Shown in pieces: positions 17,754 to 26,330 of a DNA stretch of 64,000 bases. A program made the position numbers and the translations under genes. The notes under the pieces were generated by a model, which worked only from the letters and a program-made list of their open reading frames with translations, was not told where the DNA came from and searched no databases. The stretch's first letter is position 1. Each line of letters starts with the position of its first letter. The DNA comes from Ohtaekwangia sp966211525. Lineage in GTDB: Bacteria > Bacteroidota > Bacteroidia > Cytophagales > Cyclobacteriaceae. The DNA lies in the NCBI GenBank assembly GCA_966211525.1, contig CBIHOZ010000011.1, forward strand, positions 9,114-73,113, given 5' to 3'.

Positions 17754-18116
17754 ATGATTAAAAATATACTTCGACCTTCGTATACGATTACTCTTCTGAT
17801 TGTCGTTGTCGCGGCTTGTGTAGATCATAATCTCAGTTCATCTTTTATTGTAGAATGCGATAGCGGTACAACGGTGAGTTACTCGAATGTTGTTGCACCT
17901 ATTATTCAATCTAAATGTGTAACGTGTCACAACAGTAGCTCGGGCCTGCCAGACTGGTCGGTGTTGACCAACCTGCAGGAGCATGGCGCGGAGATTCAGC
18001 GCAGAATAACACTACCGTTAACAGATCCCGAAAAAATGCCACGATCCGGAAGTATAACACAAGAAGAGCGCGCGGCTATCTACTGCTGGATTCAACAAGG
18101 CGCATTAAACAATTGA
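17754..18116 (+). CDS. Heme-binding lipoprotein (cytochrome c-like)
   Basis: The 120-residue protein has a lipoprotein signal (LLIVVVAACVDH) and one heme-attachment motif CVTCH near residue 60, in the context VAPIIQSKCVTCHNSSSGLPDW, typical of short PSCyt1/planctomycete-type cytochrome domains. The distal ligand may be the Met in PEKMPRSG. It starts an apparent four-gene run with two YceI proteins and a DUF5777 barrel. An electron-transfer or quinone-linked role is inferred. Confidence 0.85.
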   Translation: MIKNILRPSYTITLLIVVVAACVDHNLSSSFIVECDSGTTVSYSNVVAPIIQSKCVTCHNSSSGLPDWSVLTNLQEHGAEIQRRITLPLTDPEKMPRSGSITQEERAAIYCWIQQGALNN

Positions 18117-18130
18117 TATACTATATATAG

Positions 18131-18670
18131 ATGAAGATTGTATACCTCGCGTTGCTGCTCCTCGCATCAGGTGTGTTACCGGCAGCGGCTCAAAATTATA
18201 CGACCGAAAAAAGTTTTATCTCATTCTACTCACATGCACCCATTGAAGATATAAAAGCAGAGAATGTGAAGGCCGTAAGTCTCTTCAACTTGTTGACAGG
18301 AGACATTGCCTTTTCGGTTCCCATCAAGGAATATCAATTCAAGAAAACGTTGATGCAGGAACATTTTAATGAGAAGTACATGGAATCGGAGAAATATCCG
18401 AAGTCTACATTTCAGGGAAAAATTACAGGATTCAATCCCCAGACAAAAGGTATACAACAGGTATCAACATTGGGTAGGTTAACGATACACGGTGTAACCA
18501 AAGAAGTAAATGTAAAGGGTACGATCGAAAAACTGGCGGATAAACTGAACATGAAGTCGACCTTTATTGTGAAACTGGAAGACTATAATATAGAGGTTCC
18601 ATCGTTGCTTCGTAACAATATTGCCGAGCAGGTGGAAGTTACCATTGATTTCGTTTTTAAACCTCAATAA
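18131..18670 (+). CDS. YceI-family periplasmic lipid-binding protein, copy 1
   Basis: The 179-residue protein has a signal peptide ending PAAAQ and a YceI lipocalin-like beta-barrel with the family blocks HFNEKYMESEKYPKSTFQGK and GRLTIHGVTKEV. YceI proteins bind isoprenoids or fatty acids. The start is 14 nt after the heme lipoprotein. Confidence 0.92.
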   Translation: MKIVYLALLLLASGVLPAAAQNYTTEKSFISFYSHAPIEDIKAENVKAVSLFNLLTGDIAFSVPIKEYQFKKTLMQEHFNEKYMESEKYPKSTFQGKITGFNPQTKGIQQVSTLGRLTIHGVTKEVNVKGTIEKLADKLNMKSTFIVKLEDYNIEVPSLLRNNIAEQVEVTIDFVFKPQ

Positions 18671-18689
18671 TTTTTTTGTTGTTTGCCGT

Positions 18690-19226
18690 ATGAGGATAAT
18701 TCTATTATTTACTCTTCTGGTATGGGCGCAGGCCGGACAAGGTCAGCAACGCTTTTTTGTTGACAAAGCTTCGGTATCTTTTTTTTCAGATGGGGTGATA
18801 GAAGATATAGCAGCCGAGAATAATAAGGTGACGAGTATATTTGATGCCGGCCAGGGAGAGATTGCATACCTGATGAACATCAAGGATTTTCAGTTTGAAA
18901 AGAAACTGATGCAGGTACACTTCAACGAGAAGTATATGGAATCGGAAAAATATCCGAAGGCATCTTTCCAGGGAAAAATTGTGGGGTTCGACAGCAGTGT
19001 TTCCGGAGTGCAGAATGTGAAGGCTGTTGGTAAGCTGACGATACACGGTGTTACACGCGATGTCCAGTTACCGGGTACGGCTGAATTGAAAAACAACCAG
19101 CTATCGCTCAAGTCGAAGTTCACCGTAAAACTTCTTGATTACAATATCAAGGTACCGCAGATCGTGTGGCAAAATATAGCACAGCAAGTAGAAGTGACCG
19201 TGGATTTTAATTACAGACCGCTTTAA
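18690..19226 (+). CDS. YceI-family periplasmic lipid-binding protein, copy 2
   Basis: This is a tandem paralog of the preceding gene, sharing VHFNEKYMESEKYPKASFQG and GKLTIHGVTRDV. I chose ATG at 18690 because MRIILLFTLLVWAQAGQGQ is a clean signal peptide; the longer in-frame extension would overlap copy 1. The mature protein is 160 residues, typical of YceI. Both copies keep the family core, so both are probably functional. Confidence 0.92.
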   Translation: MRIILLFTLLVWAQAGQGQQRFFVDKASVSFFSDGVIEDIAAENNKVTSIFDAGQGEIAYLMNIKDFQFEKKLMQVHFNEKYMESEKYPKASFQGKIVGFDSSVSGVQNVKAVGKLTIHGVTRDVQLPGTAELKNNQLSLKSKFTVKLLDYNIKVPQIVWQNIAQQVEVTVDFNYRPL

Positions 19227-19236
19227 GCCTGCATTT

Positions 19237-20127
19237 ATGAAGAAACTATTTTTACTTCTTTTACTCCCCACCATTTCTTTCGCACAGGATGACCTGCTGA
19301 AAGAACTGGAGAAGCAAGATCAGAACACCGACTATACCATCGCTACCTTTAAAGGTACACGTTTGGTAAACGGCCACAGTGTTGAAACCAAAAATGGAGG
19401 AACACTGGAATTTATATTCGCACACCGTTTTGGAAGATTGAACGAAGGTTTATACGAAATGTACGGGCTCGATCAGGCGTATGTTCGTCTCGGGCTCGAC
19501 TATGGTATAACGGATAATCTCTCCATAAGTATAGGTCGTAACTCGGCCGATAAGATCATGGACGGATACCTGAAGTATAAATTGTTGAAGCAAAGCTCCG
19601 GGCAAAAAAGTTTTCCGTTTACCATGACGGTGTTAGGGGGAACCGCCTATAGTATATCTCCCAAGAAAGGTAACGAGCCTGAAGGCTTTAAAACGGTAGA
19701 CAGGCTGGCGTATACAGCACAGGCTTTGATCGCGCGTAAATTTACGCCCAACCTTTCCCTGCAGATTATGCCAACCTATATTCACAAAAATGCAGTGGAT
19801 CAGTCGAGAGAGAAGAATGACCAGGTAGCGATTGGTATTGGCGGGCGCATCAAGCTCACGCGCAGCGTAGCATTAACGAGCGAGTATTACTATCGTCTCG
19901 ATCCGCCCGATAATGATTTGTTTGAAGCCGGAAGCAAGCGGTATAATTCCCTTGGCTTTGGTGTAGATATAGAAACGGGAGGTCACGTGTTTCAGATCGT
20001 ACTTACCAATACATCCAGTCTTACGGAGCGTACGTTCATCACCGAAACGAAAGGAGATTTCTTTGGTGGCGATATTCACCTCGGCTTCAACGTGACGCGA
20101 ACCTTCCAGTTGAAGAAGAAGAAATAG
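19237..20127 (+). CDS. DUF5777-family outer-membrane beta-barrel protein
   Basis: The 296-residue protein has a signal peptide (FLLLLLPTISFAQ), then the family motif TFKGTRLVNGHSVET and repeated amphipathic strands. It is the last gene of the heme-lipoprotein/YceI/YceI run, with a 10-nt spacing. The C-terminal strand ends in a basic stretch (QLKKKK). I recall this neighbourhood in other Bacteroidota, but its function is unknown. Confidence 0.85.
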   Translation: MKKLFLLLLLPTISFAQDDLLKELEKQDQNTDYTIATFKGTRLVNGHSVETKNGGTLEFIFAHRFGRLNEGLYEMYGLDQAYVRLGLDYGITDNLSISIGRNSADKIMDGYLKYKLLKQSSGQKSFPFTMTVLGGTAYSISPKKGNEPEGFKTVDRLAYTAQALIARKFTPNLSLQIMPTYIHKNAVDQSREKNDQVAIGIGGRIKLTRSVALTSEYYYRLDPPDNDLFEAGSKRYNSLGFGVDIETGGHVFQIVLTNTSSLTERTFITETKGDFFGGDIHLGFNVTRTFQLKKKK

Positions 20128-20212
20128 TTCGCGAACGCATCGCACGAGACGTGAAATAATCTGCTACTTTTTTACTTTTAGGCTCTCGAACAGTTTAAAC
20201 GGTAAACACGAA

Positions 20213-21601
20213 TTGTTACTTCTTTCCATCATTGTATACCTCATTGTTACCGTAGCGATTGGTTTCTGGGCATCACGCAGAGTAAAAAACTCTGGCGACT
20301 TTATGCTTGCCGGCAGAAGTCTGCCCATCGTGTTAAGTTCTGCTGCGCTCTTTGCAACCTGGTTTGGTTCGGAAACTGTATTTGGTGCCTCGGCCGAATT
20401 CCTGGAAGGCGGACTATATAACGTTATTGAAGATCCGTTCGGAGCATCGCTTTGTCTGCTCATCTTCGGACTATTCTATGCCCGCAGACTATACAACATG
20501 AACCTGCTTACGCTGGGCGATTTCTTTAAAGTACGCTATAACAAAGTTACGGAGTTAACGGCCAGTCTCTTTCTTGCGTTACCGTATCTCGGCTATATCG
20601 CTGCGCAGCTGGTAGCCATGGGGTTGATACTCAACGTGGTGATTCATATACCGGTATGGCAGGGTGTTGTCATCAGTGCGGTGATCGTCACGTTATATAC
20701 TTATGCCGGAGGCATGTGGGCTGTATCCATCACCGATTTTGTTCAGAGCATTATTATTATAGTCGGCATGTTTGCACTTGCCTATATCTTGTCGGAAAAG
20801 GCGGGTGGTGTATCCGTTGTGATTGCTGCCATGCCGGAGGAGGATATGAAATTTCTTCCTTCGTTCGAGCTGAAAGAGATTGCCGCCTACCTGGCCGCGT
20901 GGTCCGTGCTCGGGCTCGGTTCCGTGCCGTCACAGGATGTATTTCAACGCTCCATGTCTTCAGGCTCTGCGCGAACAGCAGTGTGGTCGTGCTATATAGC
21001 AGCGGGGCTGTATCTTACCATTGCCATGCTGCCGCTATATATAAGTTTATGCACCAAGCATTTATACCCTGACCAGATAACGGGCGATACACAACTTACT
21101 TTACCGAGCATGGTGCTGCAGCATACATCCCTGCCTATCCAGATTTTGTTCTTCGGGTCATTGCTGTCGGCCATCATGAGTACTACCAGTTCGGCTATAC
21201 TGGCACCAGCCTCTATATTTTCGGAGAACCTGGTGCGACCGCTGGTGAAACATCGCTATACCGACAAACAATTTTTGATGCTCACAAAAATATGCGTGTT
21301 GATTTTTGCGGCACTCGCAACTATTATGGCGTGTTTTCGGTCTAATATATACGAACTGGTAGGAGAGTCATCCATACTCAGCCTCGTTTCCCTGTTTATA
21401 CCACTTACATTAGGTTTATACTGGAAACGCTCCAGCAGCAAAGGAGCTTTGCTCGCGATGGTGGCAGGTATGATAACTTGGATTATCTTTGAGGCCATTG
21501 AAACACCGTGGCCAAGTTTGATACCGGCAACATTTGTTAGTTTGCTGGCAATGATAGCAGGCAGTTATGCCTGGCCGCAAGAGGAAGAAAAAGCAGTATG
21601 A
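20213..21601 (+). CDS. Sodium:solute symporter family protein
   Basis: The 462-residue protein has about 13 membrane helices. The N-terminal block RRVKNSGDFMLAGRSLP is the SSS signature, followed by a GSETVFGASAEF segment in TM2. The substrate cannot be assigned. The start is a TTG at 20213 immediately before the first helix; no ATG is in frame upstream. A possible -7 box TACTTTTA lies at 20174-20181. The stop overlaps the OsmC start (ATGA). Confidence 0.9.
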   Translation: MLLLSIIVYLIVTVAIGFWASRRVKNSGDFMLAGRSLPIVLSSAALFATWFGSETVFGASAEFLEGGLYNVIEDPFGASLCLLIFGLFYARRLYNMNLLTLGDFFKVRYNKVTELTASLFLALPYLGYIAAQLVAMGLILNVVIHIPVWQGVVISAVIVTLYTYAGGMWAVSITDFVQSIIIIVGMFALAYILSEKAGGVSVVIAAMPEEDMKFLPSFELKEIAAYLAAWSVLGLGSVPSQDVFQRSMSSGSARTAVWSCYIAAGLYLTIAMLPLYISLCTKHLYPDQITGDTQLTLPSMVLQHTSLPIQILFFGSLLSAIMSTTSSAILAPASIFSENLVRPLVKHRYTDKQFLMLTKICVLIFAALATIMACFRSNIYELVGESSILSLVSLFIPLTLGLYWKRSSSKGALLAMVAGMITWIIFEAIETPWPSLIPATFVSLLAMIAGSYAWPQEEEKAV

Positions 21602-22017
21602 TAAAAATTGAATTAAGTCGTTTGAACGATGCCTTCCACATGGAAGCGCGTAATGAAGCCGGTAAAACCGTACAGATGGATTCATCACCCGAATCAGGAG
21701 GCTCTGACCTGGGCATGCGCCCGATGCAGATGTTGCTCGCAGCGATGGGTGGATGCAGCGCGATTGATGTCGTTACCATTCTGAAAAAACAGCGACAGGA
21801 TTTAAAAGATATCAAGATCACCGTAACAGGCGAGCGCGAAAAAGACGCTACTCCTTCACTATACACCGAAGTGCACGCACATTTTAAATTGTATGGCGAC
21901 ATCGATACAGAAAAAGCGGAGAAAGCTGTAAGCCTTTCCATTGAAAAGTATTGCTCTGTGGCCAAAACGCTGGAGAAGACCGCGAAAATTACCTATAGCT
22001 TTGAGGTGATCCGGTAA
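21598..22017 (+). CDS. OsmC-family peroxide-reducing protein
   Basis: The 139-residue protein has both catalytic cysteines of the OsmC/Ohr fold in place: AAMGGCSAIDVV near residue 50 and EKYCSVAKT near residue 120. OsmC proteins reduce organic hydroperoxides. It overlaps the symporter by 4 nt. Confidence 0.92.
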   Translation: MIKIELSRLNDAFHMEARNEAGKTVQMDSSPESGGSDLGMRPMQMLLAAMGGCSAIDVVTILKKQRQDLKDIKITVTGEREKDATPSLYTEVHAHFKLYGDIDTEKAEKAVSLSIEKYCSVAKTLEKTAKITYSFEVIR

Positions 22018-22070
22018 CATTTATCACATTATCTGCGTAGCAGTTCACATTTCAGATTCATTTTATTTTC

Positions 22071-23249
22071 ATGGAAGAGAAAAGAAATTTCGAGACCGAT
22101 GCTATACGTGCGCAGCACCAGCGCACATCCTTTCGCGAACATTCTGTGCCGCTATACCTCACATCAAGCTTTGTGTTTGATGATGCAGAGCAGGCACGTG
22201 CTATGTTTGCTGACGAAATTCCCGGCAACATCTATAGCCGTTACTCCAATCCGAACACGAACGAGTTCATTGAAAAACTTTGTCGGATGGAAGGAACGGA
22301 AGATGGTATCGGTACAGCTTCCGGTATGGCTGCGATGTATAGCAGCATGGCAGCGTTGCTGAAGTCGGGCGATCACGTATTGGCATGTCGCTCCGTATTT
22401 GGTTCAACACACCAGATCCTCAATACTATATTTCCGAAGTTCGGTATATCGCATAGCTATGCCGATGTAAATGAACCTGAAACGTGGGAGAAGAAGATAC
22501 TGCCGAACACGCGCATGATCTTCGTAGAGACTCCGTCAAACCCTGCACTGGATCTGATCGATCTTGAGTGGCTTGGTAAACTTGCGAAGAAGCATAATCT
22601 CATTCTGAATGTTGACAACTGTTTTGCTACGCCATACCTGCAGCAACCGGCCAAGTGGGGAGCACACATCATTACACATTCGGCCACTAAATTTATGGAT
22701 GGCCAGGGCCGTGTGATTGGCGGTGCTATATTAGGTAAGAAAGAGTTGATCAAAGAGATACGTTTCTTCACGCGCCACACCGGACCATCGATGTCACCGT
22801 TCAATGCGTGGATCTTGTCGAAGAGTCTGGAAACACTGGCGGTGCGAATGGAACGTCATTGTCAGAATGCATTGACGCTGGCTCAGCATCTTGAAAAACA
22901 TCCGGATGTTTCGAAGGTAAAGTATCCGTTCCTTCCATCACATCCACAACATGAACTTGCTAAAAAGCAGATGAAGCTGGGCGGTGGTATTGTAACATTC
23001 GAGCTTAAAGGCGGCCTCGACCAGGGACGCAGATTTTTGAATGCACTCAAAATGATTTCACATACACCGAACCTCGGTGATACCCGTACTATTGCTATAC
23101 ATCCTGCATCAACAACGCACTCGAAGCTTACGGATGACGAGCGTGCTGCTGTAGGCATCATGCCCGGACTAATTCGTATAGCCGTAGGGTTGGAAGATGT
23201 TAACGACATCATTGGTGATGTGAACCAGGCTATCGAAGCATCACGCTAA
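22071..23249 (+). CDS. metZ: O-succinylhomoserine sulfhydrylase-like PLP enzyme
   Basis: The 392-residue protein belongs to the Cys/Met metabolism PLP family. Visible features include YSRYSNPN near residue 56, the cofactor-stacking region, and the Schiff-base lysine in HSATKFMDGQGR near residue 205. The DGQGR context resembles MetZ, which makes homocysteine from O-succinylhomoserine and sulfide. A cystathionine gamma-synthase or lyase role cannot be excluded. Confidence 0.85.
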   Translation: MEEKRNFETDAIRAQHQRTSFREHSVPLYLTSSFVFDDAEQARAMFADEIPGNIYSRYSNPNTNEFIEKLCRMEGTEDGIGTASGMAAMYSSMAALLKSGDHVLACRSVFGSTHQILNTIFPKFGISHSYADVNEPETWEKKILPNTRMIFVETPSNPALDLIDLEWLGKLAKKHNLILNVDNCFATPYLQQPAKWGAHIITHSATKFMDGQGRVIGGAILGKKELIKEIRFFTRHTGPSMSPFNAWILSKSLETLAVRMERHCQNALTLAQHLEKHPDVSKVKYPFLPSHPQHELAKKQMKLGGGIVTFELKGGLDQGRRFLNALKMISHTPNLGDTRTIAIHPASTTHSKLTDDERAAVGIMPGLIRIAVGLEDVNDIIGDVNQAIEASR

Positions 23250-23264
23250 TTATATACCTGCAAG

Positions 23265-23924
23265 ATGAAAAGACCCATCATAGCACCATCGATACTGGCT
23301 TCAGATTTTGCCAACCTGCAACGTGAGATCACCATGCTCAACGAAAGCGAGGCTGATCTGATTCACGTAGATATCATGGACGGTGTATTTGTACCAAACA
23401 TCTCCATGGGTTTACCTGTAGTGGAAGCCGTGAAGCGCCATGCCCGTAAACCACTGGATGTACACTTGATGATCGTACAACCCGAGCGGTATGTAGAAGC
23501 TTTTCATAAAGCAGGAGCGGAGATCATCTCCGTTCACGTGGAGGCATGCCCGCATCTGCATCGTAACATTCAGCAGATCAAAGCGCTGGGTATAAAAGCA
23601 GGCGTTGCTATCAACCCGCATACATCCATCACCGAACTTGAAAATATTATAGCGGATATTGATATGATATGTGTCATGTCGGTGAACCCGGGCTTTGGCG
23701 CACAGAAATTCATTGAGCACACCTATAAAAAAGTTGTGGCGCTGAAGAAGATGATCACTGAATCAAAATCAAATGCACTGATCGAGATTGATGGTGGTGT
23801 TAACCAGCAGAACGCAAAAGCATTACTCGATGCCGGTGCCGATGTGCTGGTAGCCGGTAATTTTGTGTTCAGTGCTGCCAATCCGAAAGACGTGATCAGC
23901 AACCTCAAAGCGGTGCTGTCATAA
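23265..23924 (+). CDS. rpe: Ribulose-phosphate 3-epimerase
   Basis: The 219-residue TIM barrel has the full set of Rpe motifs: SILASDFANL, HVDIMDGVFVPNISMG, the HLMI strand, NPGFGAQKFI and EIDGGVN. It interconverts ribulose-5-phosphate and xylulose-5-phosphate. It begins 15 nt after metZ. Confidence 0.96.
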   Translation: MKRPIIAPSILASDFANLQREITMLNESEADLIHVDIMDGVFVPNISMGLPVVEAVKRHARKPLDVHLMIVQPERYVEAFHKAGAEIISVHVEACPHLHRNIQQIKALGIKAGVAINPHTSITELENIIADIDMICVMSVNPGFGAQKFIEHTYKKVVALKKMITESKSNALIEIDGGVNQQNAKALLDAGADVLVAGNFVFSAANPKDVISNLKAVLS

Positions 23925-24030
23925 TACATTGAAATGTAGGGGAGATGATACGTGCAAGAGCGTAACAACCCGTTGGCTTTCTGCGTATCTTTCGGCAAGA
24001 TTTTTGAAGTTTGCTCCAAAACTCACTGCC

Positions 24031-24606
24031 ATGCAAAAATTCTCCCTGATCATTTTACTCTTCATACTTCTAAGCGCATGTTCGCGCACTGTTACCCGTG
24101 TTGATCCTTCACAACAAGTTGACCTGAGCGGTCGCTGGAATGATACCGACTCGCGCACCGTTGCCGATAAGATGATCTACGATCTCTTCGACTCTGAGAC
24201 ATTCAAAAATTACGCAAAGCAACTCGGACGTAAACCTGTTATCGTGGTGGGTCCCATCCGTAATAAAACATCCGAGCATATCGATGCCGATAACTATGTA
24301 AAAAAGTTTGAAGTTGTGATTCACAATTCGGCTATAGCTGAGATTGTAGAGTCTGGTGAGTTCAGAGATAAACTTCGTACCGAACGCAGCGAGCAACAAG
24401 ACTTCGCTTCATCCGCGACAGCAAAACAATTTGGAAAAGAGATCGGGGCAGACCTGATGTTGTTTGGCGAGATGACTTCCGAAACCGATACGTATAACAA
24501 GAAGCGTGTGGTAAACTATGTCACCACGTTATTCCTTACCGACATTGAAACCAGTAAGCGCATCTGGTACGGTCAGGATGAGATCAAGAAGATTGTCAAG
24601 AACTGA
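24031..24606 (+). CDS. LpoB-like lipoprotein (penicillin-binding protein activator)
   Basis: From ATG 24031 the protein has 191 residues with a lipobox LLSACSRT. The body follows the LpoB/FlgT-like fold: VDLSGRWNDTDSR, then KPVIVVGPIRNKTSEHID, then GADLMLFGEMTSE. In Enterobacteria LpoB activates PBP1b; Bacteroidota homologues are often paired with COG3014 proteins, as here. The longer frame starting at 23929 lacks a signal sequence at its N-terminus and is rejected. Confidence 0.88.
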   Translation: MQKFSLIILLFILLSACSRTVTRVDPSQQVDLSGRWNDTDSRTVADKMIYDLFDSETFKNYAKQLGRKPVIVVGPIRNKTSEHIDADNYVKKFEVVIHNSAIAEIVESGEFRDKLRTERSEQQDFASSATAKQFGKEIGADLMLFGEMTSETDTYNKKRVVNYVTTLFLTDIETSKRIWYGQDEIKKIVKN

Positions 24607-24634
24607 TTGAGTCATTCATTGTCTTGCACGCATC

Positions 24635-26092
24635 ATGGACAATCTATACCAGCAGAAAAAAACAGTTCGGCCCGCAGTAACAAAAGTTATCAGGCAGATT
24701 GTTTTGCTATATATTCCGGTGGTGCTGCTCATCAGTAGTTGCGCTACCTATTACCAGAAGAACTTTGATTTCAACACCGAGTTCGAGCGGGGCGATCTGC
24801 AACGCGCACTGGCAACACTGGAGAAGAACAACAAGCAGGAACACGGCCGCTCGCGTTTCATTTACATGGTAAACAACGGCTTGTTGCTGTCGATACTCGG
24901 GCGCTACGAAGAGAGCAATGCATACTTCGAAAAAGCTTTTCTCTTTGGTGAAGATTATCACATCAATTACCTCAACGAAGCTGCTTCCTATTTTACCAAT
25001 CCGTCCGTAACCATTTATCACGGTGAAGATCACGAGCACCTGATGTTGCTATACTATAAAGCGCTCAATTATCTGAAGATGAAGAAGTATGAGGAAGCGC
25101 TGGTGGAATGCAGGCGACTCAACATACGGCTGAATCAACTGAGCGATAAATATACTTCGGAAGAACGGTATCAGCGCGATGCCTTCGTCAATACATTAAT
25201 GGGCATTATATACCAGGCCGACAAAGATTATAACAACGCATTTATAGCGTATCGCAATGCCCTGGAAGTATACGAGAATGACTATGCAAAAATGTTCGGT
25301 ATGAAAGTGCCCGATCAGTTGAAGTATGATCTGATCAACACTGCTACCTGGACAGGCTTTACCAAAGAAGCCGATGAGTATAAAGAACGGTTTTGCATTC
25401 CCGAGTATAAACCAACAACACCCGAAGCAGACCTGGTCTTTTTCTGGCACAACGGACTTGCTCCTATAAAAAGTGAATGGAGTATAAATTTTGCCATCGA
25501 TAAAGGATCGAACAACGGAGTTGTATTCAGCAACCCGGAGCTCGGCCTGGTATTTCCATTTGAGTTAGGGGAGGATGAGGATAAGAAACGATCTGACCTT
25601 ACCGACCTGCATGTATTTCGTGTAGCGTTTCCAAGATATATGGAGCGCCCGTTGTATTACAAAAGTGGAGACCTGATGCTGGGTGATAAAAGTTATCCGC
25701 TGGAACTGGCAGAAGATGTTAACAAGGTAGCGTTCTATAGTTTGAAGAAACGCATGGTGCAGGAGTTCAGTAAAGGGTTGCTGCGTGCTGCACTCAAGAA
25801 AGTAACTGAGCAAAGTCTGCGCAAGGAAAATGAAAGTCTGGGTGCTGTGATGGGACTTGTAAACGCCATGACTGAAAAAGCCGACACGCGTAACTGGCAA
25901 ACATTACCGCACAGTATTTACTATTCGCGTATACCGTTGACGGAAGGTGCCAACGAAGTAAAGCTATCGCTGAAGACTGCTGACGGCCAGGTTACACCGC
26001 ATGATTTTACATACCAGGTGAAGAAAGGTCAAACACTTTTTCATACCTTTTCATCGTTAGAGAGTACATCGGCACCGTACCGGTATTATTAA
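24635..26092 (+). CDS. COG3014-family TPR lipoprotein
   Basis: The 485-residue protein has a lipoprotein signal (YIPVVLLISSCATYY) and a TPR-rich N-terminal half (GRYEESNAYFEKAFLFGEDY). The C-terminal half is beta-rich. It is paired with the LpoB-like gene, 28 nt apart, as in other Gram-negatives, which suggests a peptidoglycan-related complex. The function is not established. Confidence 0.85.
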   Translation: MDNLYQQKKTVRPAVTKVIRQIVLLYIPVVLLISSCATYYQKNFDFNTEFERGDLQRALATLEKNNKQEHGRSRFIYMVNNGLLLSILGRYEESNAYFEKAFLFGEDYHINYLNEAASYFTNPSVTIYHGEDHEHLMLLYYKALNYLKMKKYEEALVECRRLNIRLNQLSDKYTSEERYQRDAFVNTLMGIIYQADKDYNNAFIAYRNALEVYENDYAKMFGMKVPDQLKYDLINTATWTGFTKEADEYKERFCIPEYKPTTPEADLVFFWHNGLAPIKSEWSINFAIDKGSNNGVVFSNPELGLVFPFELGEDEDKKRSDLTDLHVFRVAFPRYMERPLYYKSGDLMLGDKSYPLELAEDVNKVAFYSLKKRMVQEFSKGLLRAALKKVTEQSLRKENESLGAVMGLVNAMTEKADTRNWQTLPHSIYYSRIPLTEGANEVKLSLKTADGQVTPHDFTYQVKKGQTLFHTFSSLESTSAPYRYY

Positions 26093-26205
26093 ACCATGAA
26101 CATGTATACTTCCGAAGGAAAAGACTGTTTGTCTACACGTCACAAATTTATCCGCATATACCGGCAGATAGTCCTCGAAGTTGTTGATTCATTCCCTCAA
26201 ATCGG

Positions 26206-26238
26206 CATATTGACTGTTCAATATGTACCTACCTTTAG
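26206..26238 (+). promoter_or_regulatory. Promoter with overlapping 8-4-8 palindrome
   Basis: A perfect inverted repeat CATATTGA-CTGT-TCAATATG (26206-26225) covers a -33 TTG (26210-26212). A -7-like TACCTTTA (26230-26237) follows after 17 nt. Its position suggests a repressor operator for the outer-membrane gene starting at 26331. Confidence 0.5.
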
Positions 26239-26330
26239 GATGATTGGTGAATTTCGTTTACCTTTAATCCCAAAAGCCAGAGTATGAATGGCTTACATTT
26301 TTTAACTTTACGCGCCTTAATTCTATTTTT

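Noticed and set aside
26096..26287. 63-codon frame after the COG3014 gene
   Set aside because: No family features, and it runs through the operator and promoter of the next gene.
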